From NCBI GenBank assembly GCA_020635955.1, contig JACJYW010000005.1:124001-188000 (forward strand): a stretch of DNA of 64,000 nt, in the 5' to 3' direction. Made by a program: the position numbers and the translations under genes. Source of the DNA: Crocinitomicaceae bacterium (GTDB lineage: Bacteria; Bacteroidota; Bacteroidia; Flavobacteriales_D; Crocinitomicaceae). Below, piece by piece: positions 1 through 8,075 of this stretch; position 1 is the stretch's first letter; the number at the start of each line of letters is the position of its first letter. The notes below the pieces were generated by a model that saw only the letters and a list, made by a program, of their open reading frames with translations, searched no databases and was not told the origin of the DNA.

Positions 1-430
1 TCAAACCTGAACCTAAAATAGCCCATTTGTATCCCTCAGTCATTTCGCGTTTCTCCACCTTGTTATTGATGGCATTATCATCAACCTTCTTGCGATCGAA
101 AAGAGAAACTTCAGGATTAAGAGCAATTTTCTTAGCGATCATTGTGATCGTCCAGAAAAGGAATAAAATAGTAAATGCACTACTCAAAGCTGACATACCA
201 TTGATCATCATGGCAGCATTTTCAGCTGAGGTAAACATAGAGAAAAGTCTTCCCAGCATCATAAATAGAGGTGCTCCAGGAGGGTGACCAACTTCTAATT
301 TATAAGCGGTTGTGATGTACTCCCCACAGTCCCAAAGGGATGTAGTAGGTTCTAGTGTCATGAAATAAACGATACACGCAATCAAGAAAACACCCCAACC
401 TAAGTAATTATTCAGTTTTTTGTAGTCCAT
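1..430 (-). CDS. GT117 / DUF2723 family membrane protein, N-terminal part
   Basis: The first 143 residues of a gene that runs off the left edge; the ATG is at 428-430. The protein opens with a hydrophobic helix and then the family signature: TLEPTTSLWDCGEYI, followed by YKLEVGHPPGAPLF. These motifs mark the DUF2723/GT117 proteins of Bacteroidota, which are related to eukaryotic TMEM260 protein O-mannosyltransferases. A second membrane helix follows near residues 80-105. Known family members are large, multi-spanning inner-membrane proteins (about 1000 residues) thought to transfer sugars from a lipid carrier to exported proteins; which substrate applies here cannot be told. Only the N-terminal part is visible. 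Confidence 0.85.
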   Translation of the reverse strand, partial: MDYKKLNNYLGWGVFLIACIVYFMTLEPTTSLWDCGEYITTAYKLEVGHPPGAPLFMMLGRLFSMFTSAENAAMMINGMSALSSAFTILFLFWTITMIAKKIALNPEVSLFDRKKVDDNAINNKVEKREMTEGYKWAILGSGL

Positions 431-547
431 AACTTTTAATTAAGCTTTGCGAATTTAAAAATATATTCTGTCCAATTTCTTTAAAAAACCCTAAAAGGCT
501 TTTCAAGGTTGTTTGGGAAAATGAGAATTAAGATTTTTTAGCAAATT

Positions 548-578
548 TTTGATGATTAAAAAAATTGAATTAAATTTG
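548..578 (+). promoter_or_regulatory. Bacteroidota-type promoter of tRNA-Gln
   Basis: TTTG at 548-551, a 19-nt spacer and TAAATTTG at 571-578 match the -33 TTTG / -7 TAnnTTTG consensus of the primary sigma factor of Bacteroidota exactly. The predicted start of transcription is near 585, about 34 nt before the mature tRNA. Confidence 0.75.
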
Positions 579-618
579 CACCCCGTTCTTTTTGAGAGAA
601 TATTTTGAAAATATTGAT

Positions 619-691
619 TGTCTCATGGTGTAACTGGCAACACGTCTGGTTTTGGTCCAGAAGAGTCTAGGTTCGAGCCCTAGTGAGACAA
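619..691 (+). tRNA. tRNA-Gln (anticodon TTG)
   Basis: A full cloverleaf can be folded. The acceptor stem is TGTCTCA (619-625) paired with TGAGACA (684-690), with discriminator A at 691. The anticodon stem TCTGG/CCAGA encloses loop TTTTGGT, giving anticodon TTG (reads CAA, glutamine). The T arm contains GGTTCGAGCC. The CCA end is not encoded. A matching promoter lies upstream and a strong terminator directly downstream, so the gene is probably transcribed alone. Confidence 0.95.
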
Positions 692-696
692 CATAA

Positions 697-729
697 AAAA
701 CCCTCAGCATTTGCTGGGGGTTTTTTTGT
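697..729 (+). terminator. Intrinsic terminator of tRNA-Gln
   Basis: CCCTCAGCA (701-709) pairs with TGCTGGGGG (712-720) with one wobble pair, preceded by six A and followed by seven T. It lies six bases after the tRNA. Confidence 0.85.
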
Positions 730-767
730 TTGTGTCAGTTGGCGAGAAGTTTATCCGCCTCAGGCGT

Positions 768-785
768 GAGCCCTAGTGAAACAAC
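768..785 (+). repeat. Partial second copy of the tRNA-Gln 3' end
   Basis: GAGCCCTAGTGAAACAAC matches the tRNA 3' end at 675-692 in 17 of 18 positions. It lies 93 nt downstream, beyond the terminator. No D arm or anticodon arm can be folded in front of it, so it is a fragment and not a tRNA. Immediately before it lies the small palindrome CGCCTCAGGCG (755-765). It could be a tRNA-gene duplication remnant or an old attachment-site half; the sequence does not decide. Confidence 0.6.
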
Positions 786-845
786 GAGAGAAGCAATCCA
801 GCAATGGAGGGCTTTTTTTGTATATTTAGTTTTAAATCTGTTCTT

Positions 846-1277
846 ATGAAAAACATCTTCTTTCTTGGTTTTATGTTGATCATTAATAGTGCTCATGCCT
901 CCAACAAATGGACGTATGGCTCCTGGAGCGGAACAGGTGAACAAGTGGATAATGCCAGTTGGGAAATTAAATTGGAGGTTACGAAAGAGGAAGTATTTAC
1001 AGTGAATTATCCGGATTTGTTTTGTGGAGGGCATTGGAAGTTGATTGGTAAAGGAGTAGAGACCAATGTTAAAAGATCTGGTGCTCATATGAAAAAGAGC
1101 AAATACAAAAAATTAATTTTTAGGGAAACAATTGAGACAGGAGCAGATAAATGTGATCAGGGAGCCGAAATTCATTTAATACAATCTGATTTTGATGATG
1201 TGATTATTGCTCATTTTTATATTCGTACTTATGACGCAAATAAACCCATTGCCAGGGCAGTGTTAAAAAGAGGGTAA
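846..1277 (+). CDS. Small secreted protein of unknown function
   Basis: 143 residues from the ATG at 846. I prefer this start over an in-frame ATG at 804 because it places a clean signal peptide at the N-terminus (residues about 1-17, cleavage after AHA). The mature part is a predicted beta-rich soluble domain with two cysteines (in DLFCGGHW and ADKCDQGA) that could form a disulfide in the periplasm. I do not recognise the family. It stands alone between the tRNA region and the methyltransferase gene, whose start lies 11 nt downstream, so the two may be co-transcribed. Confidence 0.7.
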   Translation: MKNIFFLGFMLIINSAHASNKWTYGSWSGTGEQVDNASWEIKLEVTKEEVFTVNYPDLFCGGHWKLIGKGVETNVKRSGAHMKKSKYKKLIFRETIETGADKCDQGAEIHLIQSDFDDVIIAHFYIRTYDANKPIARAVLKRG

Positions 1278-1288
1278 GATCTGTTTTT

Positions 1289-2356
1289 GTGTCTATTTTA
1301 AACATCCAACGATATCCACAGGCAAGTGACCCTTCTTTAAAGGCCTGGAATGCTGCAGATGAACTCATGATTCATGTGAGCAGGGAATATGAATTAGATA
1401 ATATCATTATTATCCATGACCTGTTTGGATATTTGAGTTGTCAATTGAATGATCATCAACCGCAAACCGTCATTACTTTTGCCAGTCAGCAAAATGCGGT
1501 TCAGAAAAATGCAGAACATAACCATCTAATGAACATCAAGCAACAAATGTTGTTAGATGATTTGGATACAGCCAAATGTGCACTTTTAAAGATCCCAAAA
1601 TCCTTAGATCTGTTTCGTCTTTATTTGTCCATTCTTTCAAGATCAATTGATAAAAATGGAACGTTATTCTGTGGTTTTATGACCCGGAATTTTACTAATG
1701 GCTGGATTAAGATCGCAGAGGAGTATTTTTCTGAGATCAATCAAAGCAAAGCACATAAGAAAGCTAGAATAATGATCCTGAAAGGGCCCAAACTGAAAGT
1801 TGAAAATTTGGTTCAGGAGTATAATGATGAAAACAGTCAGCTTTGGAAACAATATTTAGGGGTGTTTTCAGCTGGTAGAATTGATTATGCCAGTCAGTTT
1901 TTAATGGATAATATTATTCTTCCAGAAGGCAAATTTGTTGCAGTTGATGTTGGATCTGGTAATGGCGTGTTGGGAAAGTTCATACATAATAATGCCCCAG
2001 AGGCTGAGGTACATTTAACAGATGATAATTTACTAGCGGTTCGATCATGTGAAATGAATGTATTTGGATCAAATGTGAAACATCATTTTTCAAGGAATCT
2101 GGATTTTCTAAGTGATGGGCCCTGTGATTTAGTGGTAAGCAATCCTCCTTTTCACTTTGAGTATGAGATCAACATGGATGTGGCATTTCAAATCTTTGAG
2201 GATGCTTTTCGTGTGTTGAAAAAGGGAGGTGATCTTTGGGTTGTGGCTAATAATAATCTGCCATATAAACCTGAATTGTTAAAGCACTTTCATAAATGTG
2301 AAGTGTTTGCCCAAAACAACAAGTTCATCATATATCGTTGTAGAAAATTGAACTAA
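1289..2356 (+). CDS. Class I SAM methyltransferase, RlmG/RsmC type
   Basis: 355 residues from a GTG start; no ATG lies nearby in frame, and the start is the least certain part. The C-terminal half is a Rossmann methyltransferase: SAM-binding VDVGSGNG at about residues 219-226 and the catalytic NPPF at 285-288, typical of N2-guanine or N6-adenine methylation of nucleic acid. GVFSAGRIDYASQFL before the SAM site resembles the substrate-proximal segment of the E. coli enzymes RlmG (23S G1835) and RsmC (16S G1207). The N-terminal half looks like the degenerate duplicated domain of those enzymes. The function is therefore probably rRNA guanine-N2 methylation; which base is not determined. The 3' end overlaps the convergent SRPBCC gene by four bases. 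Confidence 0.75.
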   Translation: MSILNIQRYPQASDPSLKAWNAADELMIHVSREYELDNIIIIHDLFGYLSCQLNDHQPQTVITFASQQNAVQKNAEHNHLMNIKQQMLLDDLDTAKCALLKIPKSLDLFRLYLSILSRSIDKNGTLFCGFMTRNFTNGWIKIAEEYFSEINQSKAHKKARIMILKGPKLKVENLVQEYNDENSQLWKQYLGVFSAGRIDYASQFLMDNIILPEGKFVAVDVGSGNGVLGKFIHNNAPEAEVHLTDDNLLAVRSCEMNVFGSNVKHHFSRNLDFLSDGPCDLVVSNPPFHFEYEINMDVAFQIFEDAFRVLKKGGDLWVVANNNLPYKPELLKHFHKCEVFAQNNKFIIYRCRKLN

Positions 2357-2856
2357 TCGTATAAAAAGGGCTCATCTCCTTCAGCCATTTTTCGAATATT
2401 CTCCAACACTTGTTTCATGTATTTTTTCCAGAATAGTTTGGCAAAGAGCCAGTTAAAAGGAGCGAGTAGAACACCCTTTGAATGAAGTGTATAAGTATAG
2501 ATGATCTCAATTTTATTGGGTTCCAACTCTTTTGTTGTCCATTCACCTACAAATTTAGTGAAACCCAACATCCAGCTTTGAAAATCTGACACTTCTATTT
2601 TCCAGTATTCATTTTCTCTTCGCTCTAAAACCCGGTCCATGGATGCAAAACCACCTTTTTGTGTGAGAGATTTAGCTACAAATACTTTCTTGCTTGATCC
2701 TACCTTACCCCAATCTTCGTCATCTGTGCAATGGGTAACTTTTGGCATCACCCATAATCCCGTGTGCACTATAGAAACATCACAAAGCATTGGTGTTTTA
2801 AAGGCACGTTCCAGAGAGCAATGGTAGATGGTTTTTACTGTTATTTGATAGGTCAT
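2353..2856 (-). CDS. SRPBCC (START-like) family protein
   Basis: 167 residues, no signal peptide or membrane segment. The sequence has the rhythm of the SRPBCC/polyketide-cyclase fold: an N-terminal strand (YQITVKTIYHCSLERAF), central strands ending in WKIEVSDFQSWMLGFT and IEIIYTYTLHSKG, and a long C-terminal helix (KKYMKQVLENIRKMAEG). Members bind hydrophobic ligands in a helix-grip cavity; no ligand can be assigned here. It is convergent with the methyltransferase gene (four-base overlap) and divergent from katG. It appears to be a single-gene unit. Confidence 0.7.
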   Translation of the reverse strand: MTYQITVKTIYHCSLERAFKTPMLCDVSIVHTGLWVMPKVTHCTDDEDWGKVGSSKKVFVAKSLTQKGGFASMDRVLERRENEYWKIEVSDFQSWMLGFTKFVGEWTTKELEPNKIEIIYTYTLHSKGVLLAPFNWLFAKLFWKKYMKQVLENIRKMAEGDEPFLYD

Positions 2857-2920
2857 GAGCTAAATGTATATCATTTGTAATGTGATGGCACTCAGTAAAT
2901 ATCATAAAAATCTATATTGA

Positions 2921-2933
2921 GATAAAAATTATC
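2921..2933. promoter_or_regulatory. Candidate operator upstream of katG
   Basis: GATAAAAATTATC is an inverted repeat (GATAA/TTATC around three A) 64 nt before the katG start. Peroxide-responsive catalase genes are often controlled by OxyR or PerR, whose sites are AT-rich dyads, so this is a plausible site. In AT-rich DNA such a dyad can also arise by chance. Confidence 0.25.
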
Positions 2934-2996
2934 GATTTTCATTATTGAAGGGTTCTCTGTAATTTCACACCACTAAGTTGAATTAAAACCTACAAA

Positions 2997-5294
2997 ATGA
3001 AACAAATATTTCTTACTGTTTTTACTGCTGTTGGTATGTTGTCTTTTGGACAAGATATGTCCGGTTCAGAAGGAAAATGTCCTTTTGGTCATGACAGCAA
3101 AAAGTTAGATGAAGACACATCTAAAGTGTCAACTAACAGTGGTCATCAGCTTATGATGAAAAAGGATCCTCAAACATTGCAAGAATGGTGGCCTAATAGA
3201 TTGGACTTGAGTCCGCTTAGATTGCATTCTGAGTTAACTGACCCAATGGGCGAATCTTTTGATTATGCAAAGGAATTCAATAGTCTGGATTATGAAGGGG
3301 TAAAGAAGGATATTCGAGAAGTGCTTCATACATCTCAAGATTGGTGGCCTGCAGACTGGGGTCATTATGGAGGATTATTTATTCGAATGGCATGGCATAG
3401 TGCTGGGACCTATAGAACAGGAGATGGTCGTGGTGGATCTAGAGATGGGATGCAGCGTTTTGCTCCTTTGAACAGCTGGCCCGATAATGCTAATCTGGAT
3501 AAGGCAAGAAGATTACTTTGGCCGGTAAAACAAAAATATGGTAGAAAAATTTCATGGGCTGACCTAATGGTCTTAGCAGGAAATGTTGCGTTGGAAGATA
3601 TGGGATTTGAAACAATCGGATTTGCCGGAGGTCGTGAGGATGTTTATGAACCCAATACAAATGTTTACTGGGGGCCTGAATCTACCTGGTTAGGAGATGA
3701 AAGATATAAAGGTGAGAGAGACCTTGAAAATCCTTTGGCAGCCGTTCAGATGGGATTGATCTATGTAAACCCTGAAGGTCCAAATGGAAATCCTGATCCG
3801 GTTCTAGCTGCGAAGGACATTCGTGAAACTTTTGGAAGAATGGGTATGAATGATGAAGAAACCGTTGCACTTATTGCTGGAGGACACACTTTAGGGAAAA
3901 CTCATGGTGCTAATTCAGCTGATAAAATGGGACCTGCACCTGAAGGAGCGCCTATCGAAGAGCAAGGTTTTGGATGGAAGAATGGAAACGGAACGGGAAT
4001 GGGATCAGATGCTAATACTTCAGGTTTAGAAGTGATTTGGACAAAAACGCCAACGGAGTGGAGCCATGGATTTTTTAAAGCTTTATTCGGTCATGAGTGG
4101 GAGCTGACAAAAAGTCCTGCAGGTGCTCACCAATGGGTAGCGAAAGATGCAGATGCTGTAGTTCCGGATCCTTTTGATTCAACCAAATTCCATAAACCAA
4201 CCATGTTAACAACGGATCTTTCATTGAGATTTGATCCCGTTTATGAAAAGATCTCCAGAAACTTTCTTGAACATCCTGAAGAATTTGACAAGGCATTTGC
4301 AAGAGCATGGTTCAAATTAACACATAGAGACATGGGGCCTAAGTCTACTTATTTGGGACCAGAGATTCCAAAAGATGAGTTCATTTGGCAAGACCCGATC
4401 CCCGCATTGAATCATGATTTGGTGGATGCAACAGATATCAAAAGCCTTAAAGTAAAAATTGCCGAATCAGGATTAACTGTATCTGAATTGGTTTCAACAG
4501 CATGGGCATCTGCTTCAACGTATCGTCATACGGACAGAAGAGGAGGAGCGAATGGAGCAAGAATTTCTTTGGCACCAATGAAAGATTGGGAGGTTAATAA
4601 TCCAAATCAGTTGAGCAAAGTGTTAAAAGTTTATGAAAAGATCCAGAAAGATTTCAATGCAAAGGGTGGTAAAAAGAAGATCTCTATGGCTGATCTGATC
4701 GTTCTTGGAGGTAATGTTGGAGTTGAGAAAGCAGCTAAAGCGGCAGGGTTTGAAGTTGAGGTTCCATTTACACCTGGTAGAATGGATGCAACACAAGAAC
4801 AAACAGACGTTCAATCAATGATGTTGTTAGAGCCAATGGCTGATGGATTCAGAAATTATCAAAAAACCAGATACACTCTTTCTCCTGAGCAATTATTGGT
4901 AGACAAAGCTCAAATGTTGAGACTAACAGTTCCAGAAATGGCTGTTTTAGTTGGAGGAATGAGAGTTTTGGGTGCGAATTATGATAATTCTAAAACAGGT
5001 GTTTTCACAGATAAACTTGGAGTATTGACTAATGATTTCTTTGTGAATTTATTAGATATGAAATACAGATGGGAACCAACTTCTGAAACGAGAGAAGAAT
5101 TTAAAGGATTTGATCGTGGAACCGGTGAGTTAAAATGGACCGCGACAAGAACGGATCTGATCTTTGGTTCAAATTCCGAGTTGAGAGCAGTGGCTGAAGT
5201 TTATGCTGCAGATGATTCCAAAGAGAAATTTGTGAATGATTTCGTAGCGGCGTGGAATAAAGTAATGATGCTGGATCGTTTTGATCTGAAATAA
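2997..5294 (+). CDS. katG: Catalase-peroxidase KatG with an export signal
   Basis: 765 residues; a heme enzyme that breaks down hydrogen peroxide by catalase and peroxidase reactions. Distal heme residues are visible as R130, W133 and H134 (RMAWHSAGTYR). The proximal histidine is H297 (AGGHTLGKTHG). W133, Y256 (IYVNPEGP) and M282 correspond to the Trp-Tyr-Met covalent adduct needed for catalase activity; the Tyr-Met spacing of 26 equals that of E. coli KatG. The second, heme-free half repeats the fold (TAWASASTYRHTDRRGG). Unlike the usual cytoplasmic KatG, the N-terminus is a signal peptide (about 1-19, ending SFGQ), so the enzyme is predicted to act in the periplasm. Single-gene unit with its own terminator. 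Confidence 0.97.
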   Translation: MKQIFLTVFTAVGMLSFGQDMSGSEGKCPFGHDSKKLDEDTSKVSTNSGHQLMMKKDPQTLQEWWPNRLDLSPLRLHSELTDPMGESFDYAKEFNSLDYEGVKKDIREVLHTSQDWWPADWGHYGGLFIRMAWHSAGTYRTGDGRGGSRDGMQRFAPLNSWPDNANLDKARRLLWPVKQKYGRKISWADLMVLAGNVALEDMGFETIGFAGGREDVYEPNTNVYWGPESTWLGDERYKGERDLENPLAAVQMGLIYVNPEGPNGNPDPVLAAKDIRETFGRMGMNDEETVALIAGGHTLGKTHGANSADKMGPAPEGAPIEEQGFGWKNGNGTGMGSDANTSGLEVIWTKTPTEWSHGFFKALFGHEWELTKSPAGAHQWVAKDADAVVPDPFDSTKFHKPTMLTTDLSLRFDPVYEKISRNFLEHPEEFDKAFARAWFKLTHRDMGPKSTYLGPEIPKDEFIWQDPIPALNHDLVDATDIKSLKVKIAESGLTVSELVSTAWASASTYRHTDRRGGANGARISLAPMKDWEVNNPNQLSKVLKVYEKIQKDFNAKGGKKKISMADLIVLGGNVGVEKAAKAAGFEVEVPFTPGRMDATQEQTDVQSMMLLEPMADGFRNYQKTRYTLSPEQLLVDKAQMLRLTVPEMAVLVGGMRVLGANYDNSKTGVFTDKLGVLTNDFFVNLLDMKYRWEPTSETREEFKGFDRGTGELKWTATRTDLIFGSNSELRAVAEVYAADDSKEKFVNDFVAAWNKVMMLDRFDLK

Positions 5295-5312
5295 TGTTGA
5301 CTTAATAATTGG

Positions 5313-5348
5313 AAAAGGCTCAGCTGACATTGTTGGATGAGCCTTTTT
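5313..5348 (+). terminator. Intrinsic terminator of katG
   Basis: AAAAGGCTCA (5313-5322) pairs with TGAGCCTTTT (5338-5347) around a 15-nt loop, and the stem runs into a T-rich tail. Confidence 0.8.
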
Positions 5349-5388
5349 GTTTTTTATTGCCTAATTTCAAACAGAGTAAAATATCGAT

Positions 5389-6372
5389 ATGAATTATAGA
5401 AAACTGGGAAGAACTGATCTACAATTATCAGAAATAACATTTGGTGCCTGGGCCATTGGTGGATGGATGTGGGGTGGTACTGATTGGAATGAGGCAGTAA
5501 AGGCAATTAAAGCAGGATATGATAATGGAATGACTTCAATTGATACTGCACCAATTTACGGTCATGGAATAAGTGAGGAAATAGTTGGAACGGTAATCAA
5601 AGACCTACCCAGAGATAAAGTTCAGATCCTAACTAAGTTTGGTTTACGTTGGGACACAAAAAAGGGGGAATATTATTTTTCTACCACAGAGAAATCTGGT
5701 GAAACGCTTGATTTTTACAAATTTTCAGGGAAGGAAGGAATAATTGAAGAATGTGAGAGAAGCTTAAAAAGGTTGGGAACGGATTATATAGATCTCTATC
5801 AGGTTCACTGGTATGATTCAACCACTCCTATATCAGAAAGCTTTGAAGCAGTTGAAAGATTGATCGAGCAAGGGAAGGTTAGATTTGCTGGTGTTTGCAA
5901 TTATACAGCTGATCAAACAGCCATAGCAAATGAATCCGTCATTATCGCTTCTAATCAGGTGCCTTACAGTATGGTCAATCGTGGTATCGAAGAGGATGTA
6001 GTACCTTATTGTATTAATAATAACATGGGTATTTTGGCATATAGTCCTCTTCAAAGAGGATTGTTAACCGGAAAATTCAATGAAAATTCCCATTTTAATG
6101 AAGGAGATCACAGGGCTACCAACAAATTCTTTGAACCTGAATTCATTAAAAGGACTAATACATTTCTTGAAAGAATAAAACCGCTTGCGAATGATAAGGA
6201 GGTAACACTTGGTCAATTGGTTTTGAAATGGACCGTTCTTCAACCAGGAATTACTATAGCATTGGCTGGTGCAAGAAATGCTGAACAGGCGAAGCAAAAT
6301 GCTGGTGCATCATCTTTAGTATTGACTGAAGAAGAACTAAGGTTTATAAATAAGGAGCTTGAACAATTATAG
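5389..6372 (+). CDS. Aldo/keto reductase
   Basis: 327 residues, the usual length for an NADPH-dependent aldo/keto reductase with a TIM barrel. The catalytic tetrad can be placed: D52 and Y57 in DTAPIYGHG, K83 in LTKFGLRW and H140 in YQVHWYD. The C-terminal ALAGARNAEQAKQNAGA is the cofactor-binding segment. Sequence features such as KLGRTDLQLSEITFGAW resemble the YajO/Tas/IolS-like subgroup. It has no signal peptide and is cytoplasmic. The substrate is not predictable. Its end overlaps the convergent GH16 gene by six bases. Confidence 0.9.
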   Translation: MNYRKLGRTDLQLSEITFGAWAIGGWMWGGTDWNEAVKAIKAGYDNGMTSIDTAPIYGHGISEEIVGTVIKDLPRDKVQILTKFGLRWDTKKGEYYFSTTEKSGETLDFYKFSGKEGIIEECERSLKRLGTDYIDLYQVHWYDSTTPISESFEAVERLIEQGKVRFAGVCNYTADQTAIANESVIIASNQVPYSMVNRGIEEDVVPYCINNNMGILAYSPLQRGLLTGKFNENSHFNEGDHRATNKFFEPEFIKRTNTFLERIKPLANDKEVTLGQLVLKWTVLQPGITIALAGARNAEQAKQNAGASSLVLTEEELRFINKELEQL

Positions 6373-7134
6373 CTTTTCCTTGCTTTTCTTTTGATAAACC
6401 CTGACATAGTCATAGACAGCTTTATCCGGAAAGGTCGAATTTGAAGGGTCTCCGCTCCAGTTATTCATTTCAACGCTTAAAATGATGTATTGTGGTGCCT
6501 GTGAAACGGATTTTTTGGTTTTCCAACTCACTTTACCGTCAACATAAAAGATGTATTGTTTTGGTGTCCACTCCAGACCAAAGGTATGAAAACCTTCTTC
6601 TATTCCTTTGTGGATTGGACTATTACCGTGTTGTTGATGATCTGTTCCATATCCGTCCCAATGTATGGTATGATGAATTTCATTTGTGCGGTATTTTCTT
6701 CGATATTCCAAAATATCAATCTCAGTTCCTGACCTGCCCGGATCGCCAATATGTTTACCGTAGGTCAATGATTGTAACCAAAATGCTGTTGAAGGCCCTA
6801 CGACTTTATTAAGTTGAACACTACTTTCAAAATAACCATAGGTGAATTCGTGCTTAAAGAATGTGGCTATTTGGCCAATAAAATAAGTTGAGTCAACCTT
6901 TGTAGCCTCAATTATCAAATGACCCTCACCATCCAAAAAAGTGTTTTCCCTTCGTACAATTCCAACACCTCTTTTTACACCTACTTCCCTTCCCAACCAT
7001 TTAGAAGTGTCCAAAGAGTTACCCTCAAACTCATCCTGCCAAATTAATTCATAATCCTCAAGTATACGTTTGGGTGTCTGTGCATAATTATAGCTGACCA
7101 AAAGGATGATTAATACCGAGCTGAAAAACTTCAT
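6367..7134 (-). CDS. Secreted glycoside hydrolase family 16
   Basis: 255 residues from the ATG at 7134; a TTG four codons upstream gives no better signal peptide. Residues 1-19 form a signal peptide (ending YNYAQ). The catalytic motif EIDILE spans residues 138-143: E138 would be the nucleophile, D140 the helper and E143 the acid/base. WQDEFEGNSLDTSKW near the N-terminus and the C-terminal YDYVRVYQK strand are typical GH16 features. The family cuts beta-1,3/1,4-glucans or galactans (laminarin, lichenan, agar, carrageenan); the substrate is not settled by the sequence. There is no sorting domain, so it may stay periplasmic or leave by another route. Confidence 0.9.
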   Translation of the reverse strand: MKFFSSVLIILLVSYNYAQTPKRILEDYELIWQDEFEGNSLDTSKWLGREVGVKRGVGIVRRENTFLDGEGHLIIEATKVDSTYFIGQIATFFKHEFTYGYFESSVQLNKVVGPSTAFWLQSLTYGKHIGDPGRSGTEIDILEYRRKYRTNEIHHTIHWDGYGTDHQQHGNSPIHKGIEEGFHTFGLEWTPKQYIFYVDGKVSWKTKKSVSQAPQYIILSVEMNNWSGDPSNSTFPDKAVYDYVRVYQKKSKEKL

Positions 7135-7200
7135 AGTTAGTTTCAATTAATTATGAAAGATATGAATTCCAGTCAATTTTTATTGGAATCACAATAGAAT

Positions 7201-7234
7201 AAAAAAGGCCGAACTATATAGCCCGACCTTTTTT
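7201..7234 (-). terminator. Bidirectional terminator between the GH16 and DUF5011 genes
   Basis: AAAAAAGGCCG pairs with CGACCTTTTTT with one mismatch, with runs of A and T on both sides. It lies just downstream of the lipoprotein gene on the minus strand. Confidence 0.7.
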
Positions 7235-7257
7235 AATATTCTAAACAGATTACGCTC

Positions 7258-7959
7258 TTATATATCATATGTTGCCGTACAGCTTCCAGCACCACCAATA
7301 ACCGGGGTTGTGTTATCATAATCGTAACTGATAACGATCTGGTTCATTGCAGCATTCATATAACCAGTTCCTGAGAATGTTATATCTCCGAATTGAATAT
7401 TAATTGTTTGAGTTGGAACGGTAATGTTTAATCCATCTACTGTTGCATTTGCAGTTCCGCCTATTAGGTTAAAGAAATTGTCAATAACAATTGAATTGCT
7501 GGTGGTTCCAGCAGAAATGGTCGGATCAGTTGCCAGTGGAAATTGTGTTGCACTGCAGTCCGTAGTACAGGTCCATGAACCTACATATGCTCCAGGTCCT
7601 ACATATACGTTAACTGTTCTGTTCGTAGAAACAGATCCATGTTCATTTGTGGCCGTGTATGTAATAACGTAAGATCCAATGGAATCAACATTCAAAGCTG
7701 AATTATCAATAGTCACAGCCACCGCAGATCCATCAATGTTAGTTGCCGTTGCTCCAGGATCAGTGTAAGCATTTCCTAATTCAACTGAATCGGGATTCAC
7801 TCCGTTCAATGTGATGGTAGGCTTGTAATTACAAACCCCTTCTTTTTTGGCGTCTTGATCATAATTGACTGCCGACGGATCCATACATCCTTCTTTTTTA
7901 CAAGAGATAAGTGCTAATCCAAAAACGGATATAAAAATTAATGTCTTTTTCATTTTCAT
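7258..7959 (-). CDS. Lipoprotein with DUF5011-type Ig-like domain
   Basis: 233 residues. The N-terminus is a lipoprotein signal ending in the lipobox ALISC (C20 counting from the first ATG; a second ATG lies two codons in). Next comes a short cysteine motif (GCMDPSAVNYD...CNY) common in exported Bacteroidota proteins. Residues of about 48-118 form an Ig-like DUF5011 domain (VELGNAYTDPGATATN ... GSYVITYTATNEHG). The remaining 110 residues are a beta-rich domain I do not recognise, with two cysteines (WTCTTDC). It probably sits on the outer membrane facing the periplasm or the surface. Single-gene unit with its own terminator. Confidence 0.8.
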   Translation of the reverse strand: MKMKKTLIFISVFGLALISCKKEGCMDPSAVNYDQDAKKEGVCNYKPTITLNGVNPDSVELGNAYTDPGATATNIDGSAVAVTIDNSALNVDSIGSYVITYTATNEHGSVSTNRTVNVYVGPGAYVGSWTCTTDCSATQFPLATDPTISAGTTSNSIVIDNFFNLIGGTANATVDGLNITVPTQTINIQFGDITFSGTGYMNAAMNQIVISYDYDNTTPVIGGAGSCTATYDI

Positions 7960-8023
7960 TTTGTTTCGTGGTGAATGCTAATGTAAGCAAATCCTTAAAA
8001 CGCAGCAATTTTTAGATTATTAC

Positions 8024-8056
8024 AAAAAAAGGGGTCGATTTTGTCGACCCCTTTTT
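8024..8056 (-). terminator. Terminator of the DUF2330/RnfD-like operon
   Basis: A perfect stem GGGGTCGA (8031-8038) / TCGACCCC (8044-8051) is extended by A7 and T5 runs. It lies 19 nt after the DUF2330 stop codon. Confidence 0.9.
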
Positions 8057-8075
8057 AATTTATGTTATTCTTTGT

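Noticed and set aside
27..287. An 86-codon plus-strand frame at the left edge
   Set aside because: It is antisense to the GT117 gene, whose family motifs are unmistakable.
750..790. Considered as a second, functional tRNA gene
   Set aside because: Only the 3' end of a tRNA is present; no D or anticodon arm folds in front of it.
735..1088. A 117-codon frame on the minus strand antisense to the small secreted protein gene
   Set aside because: It runs opposite a gene with a clean signal peptide, has no signal peptide or known motif itself, and starts inside coding sequence.
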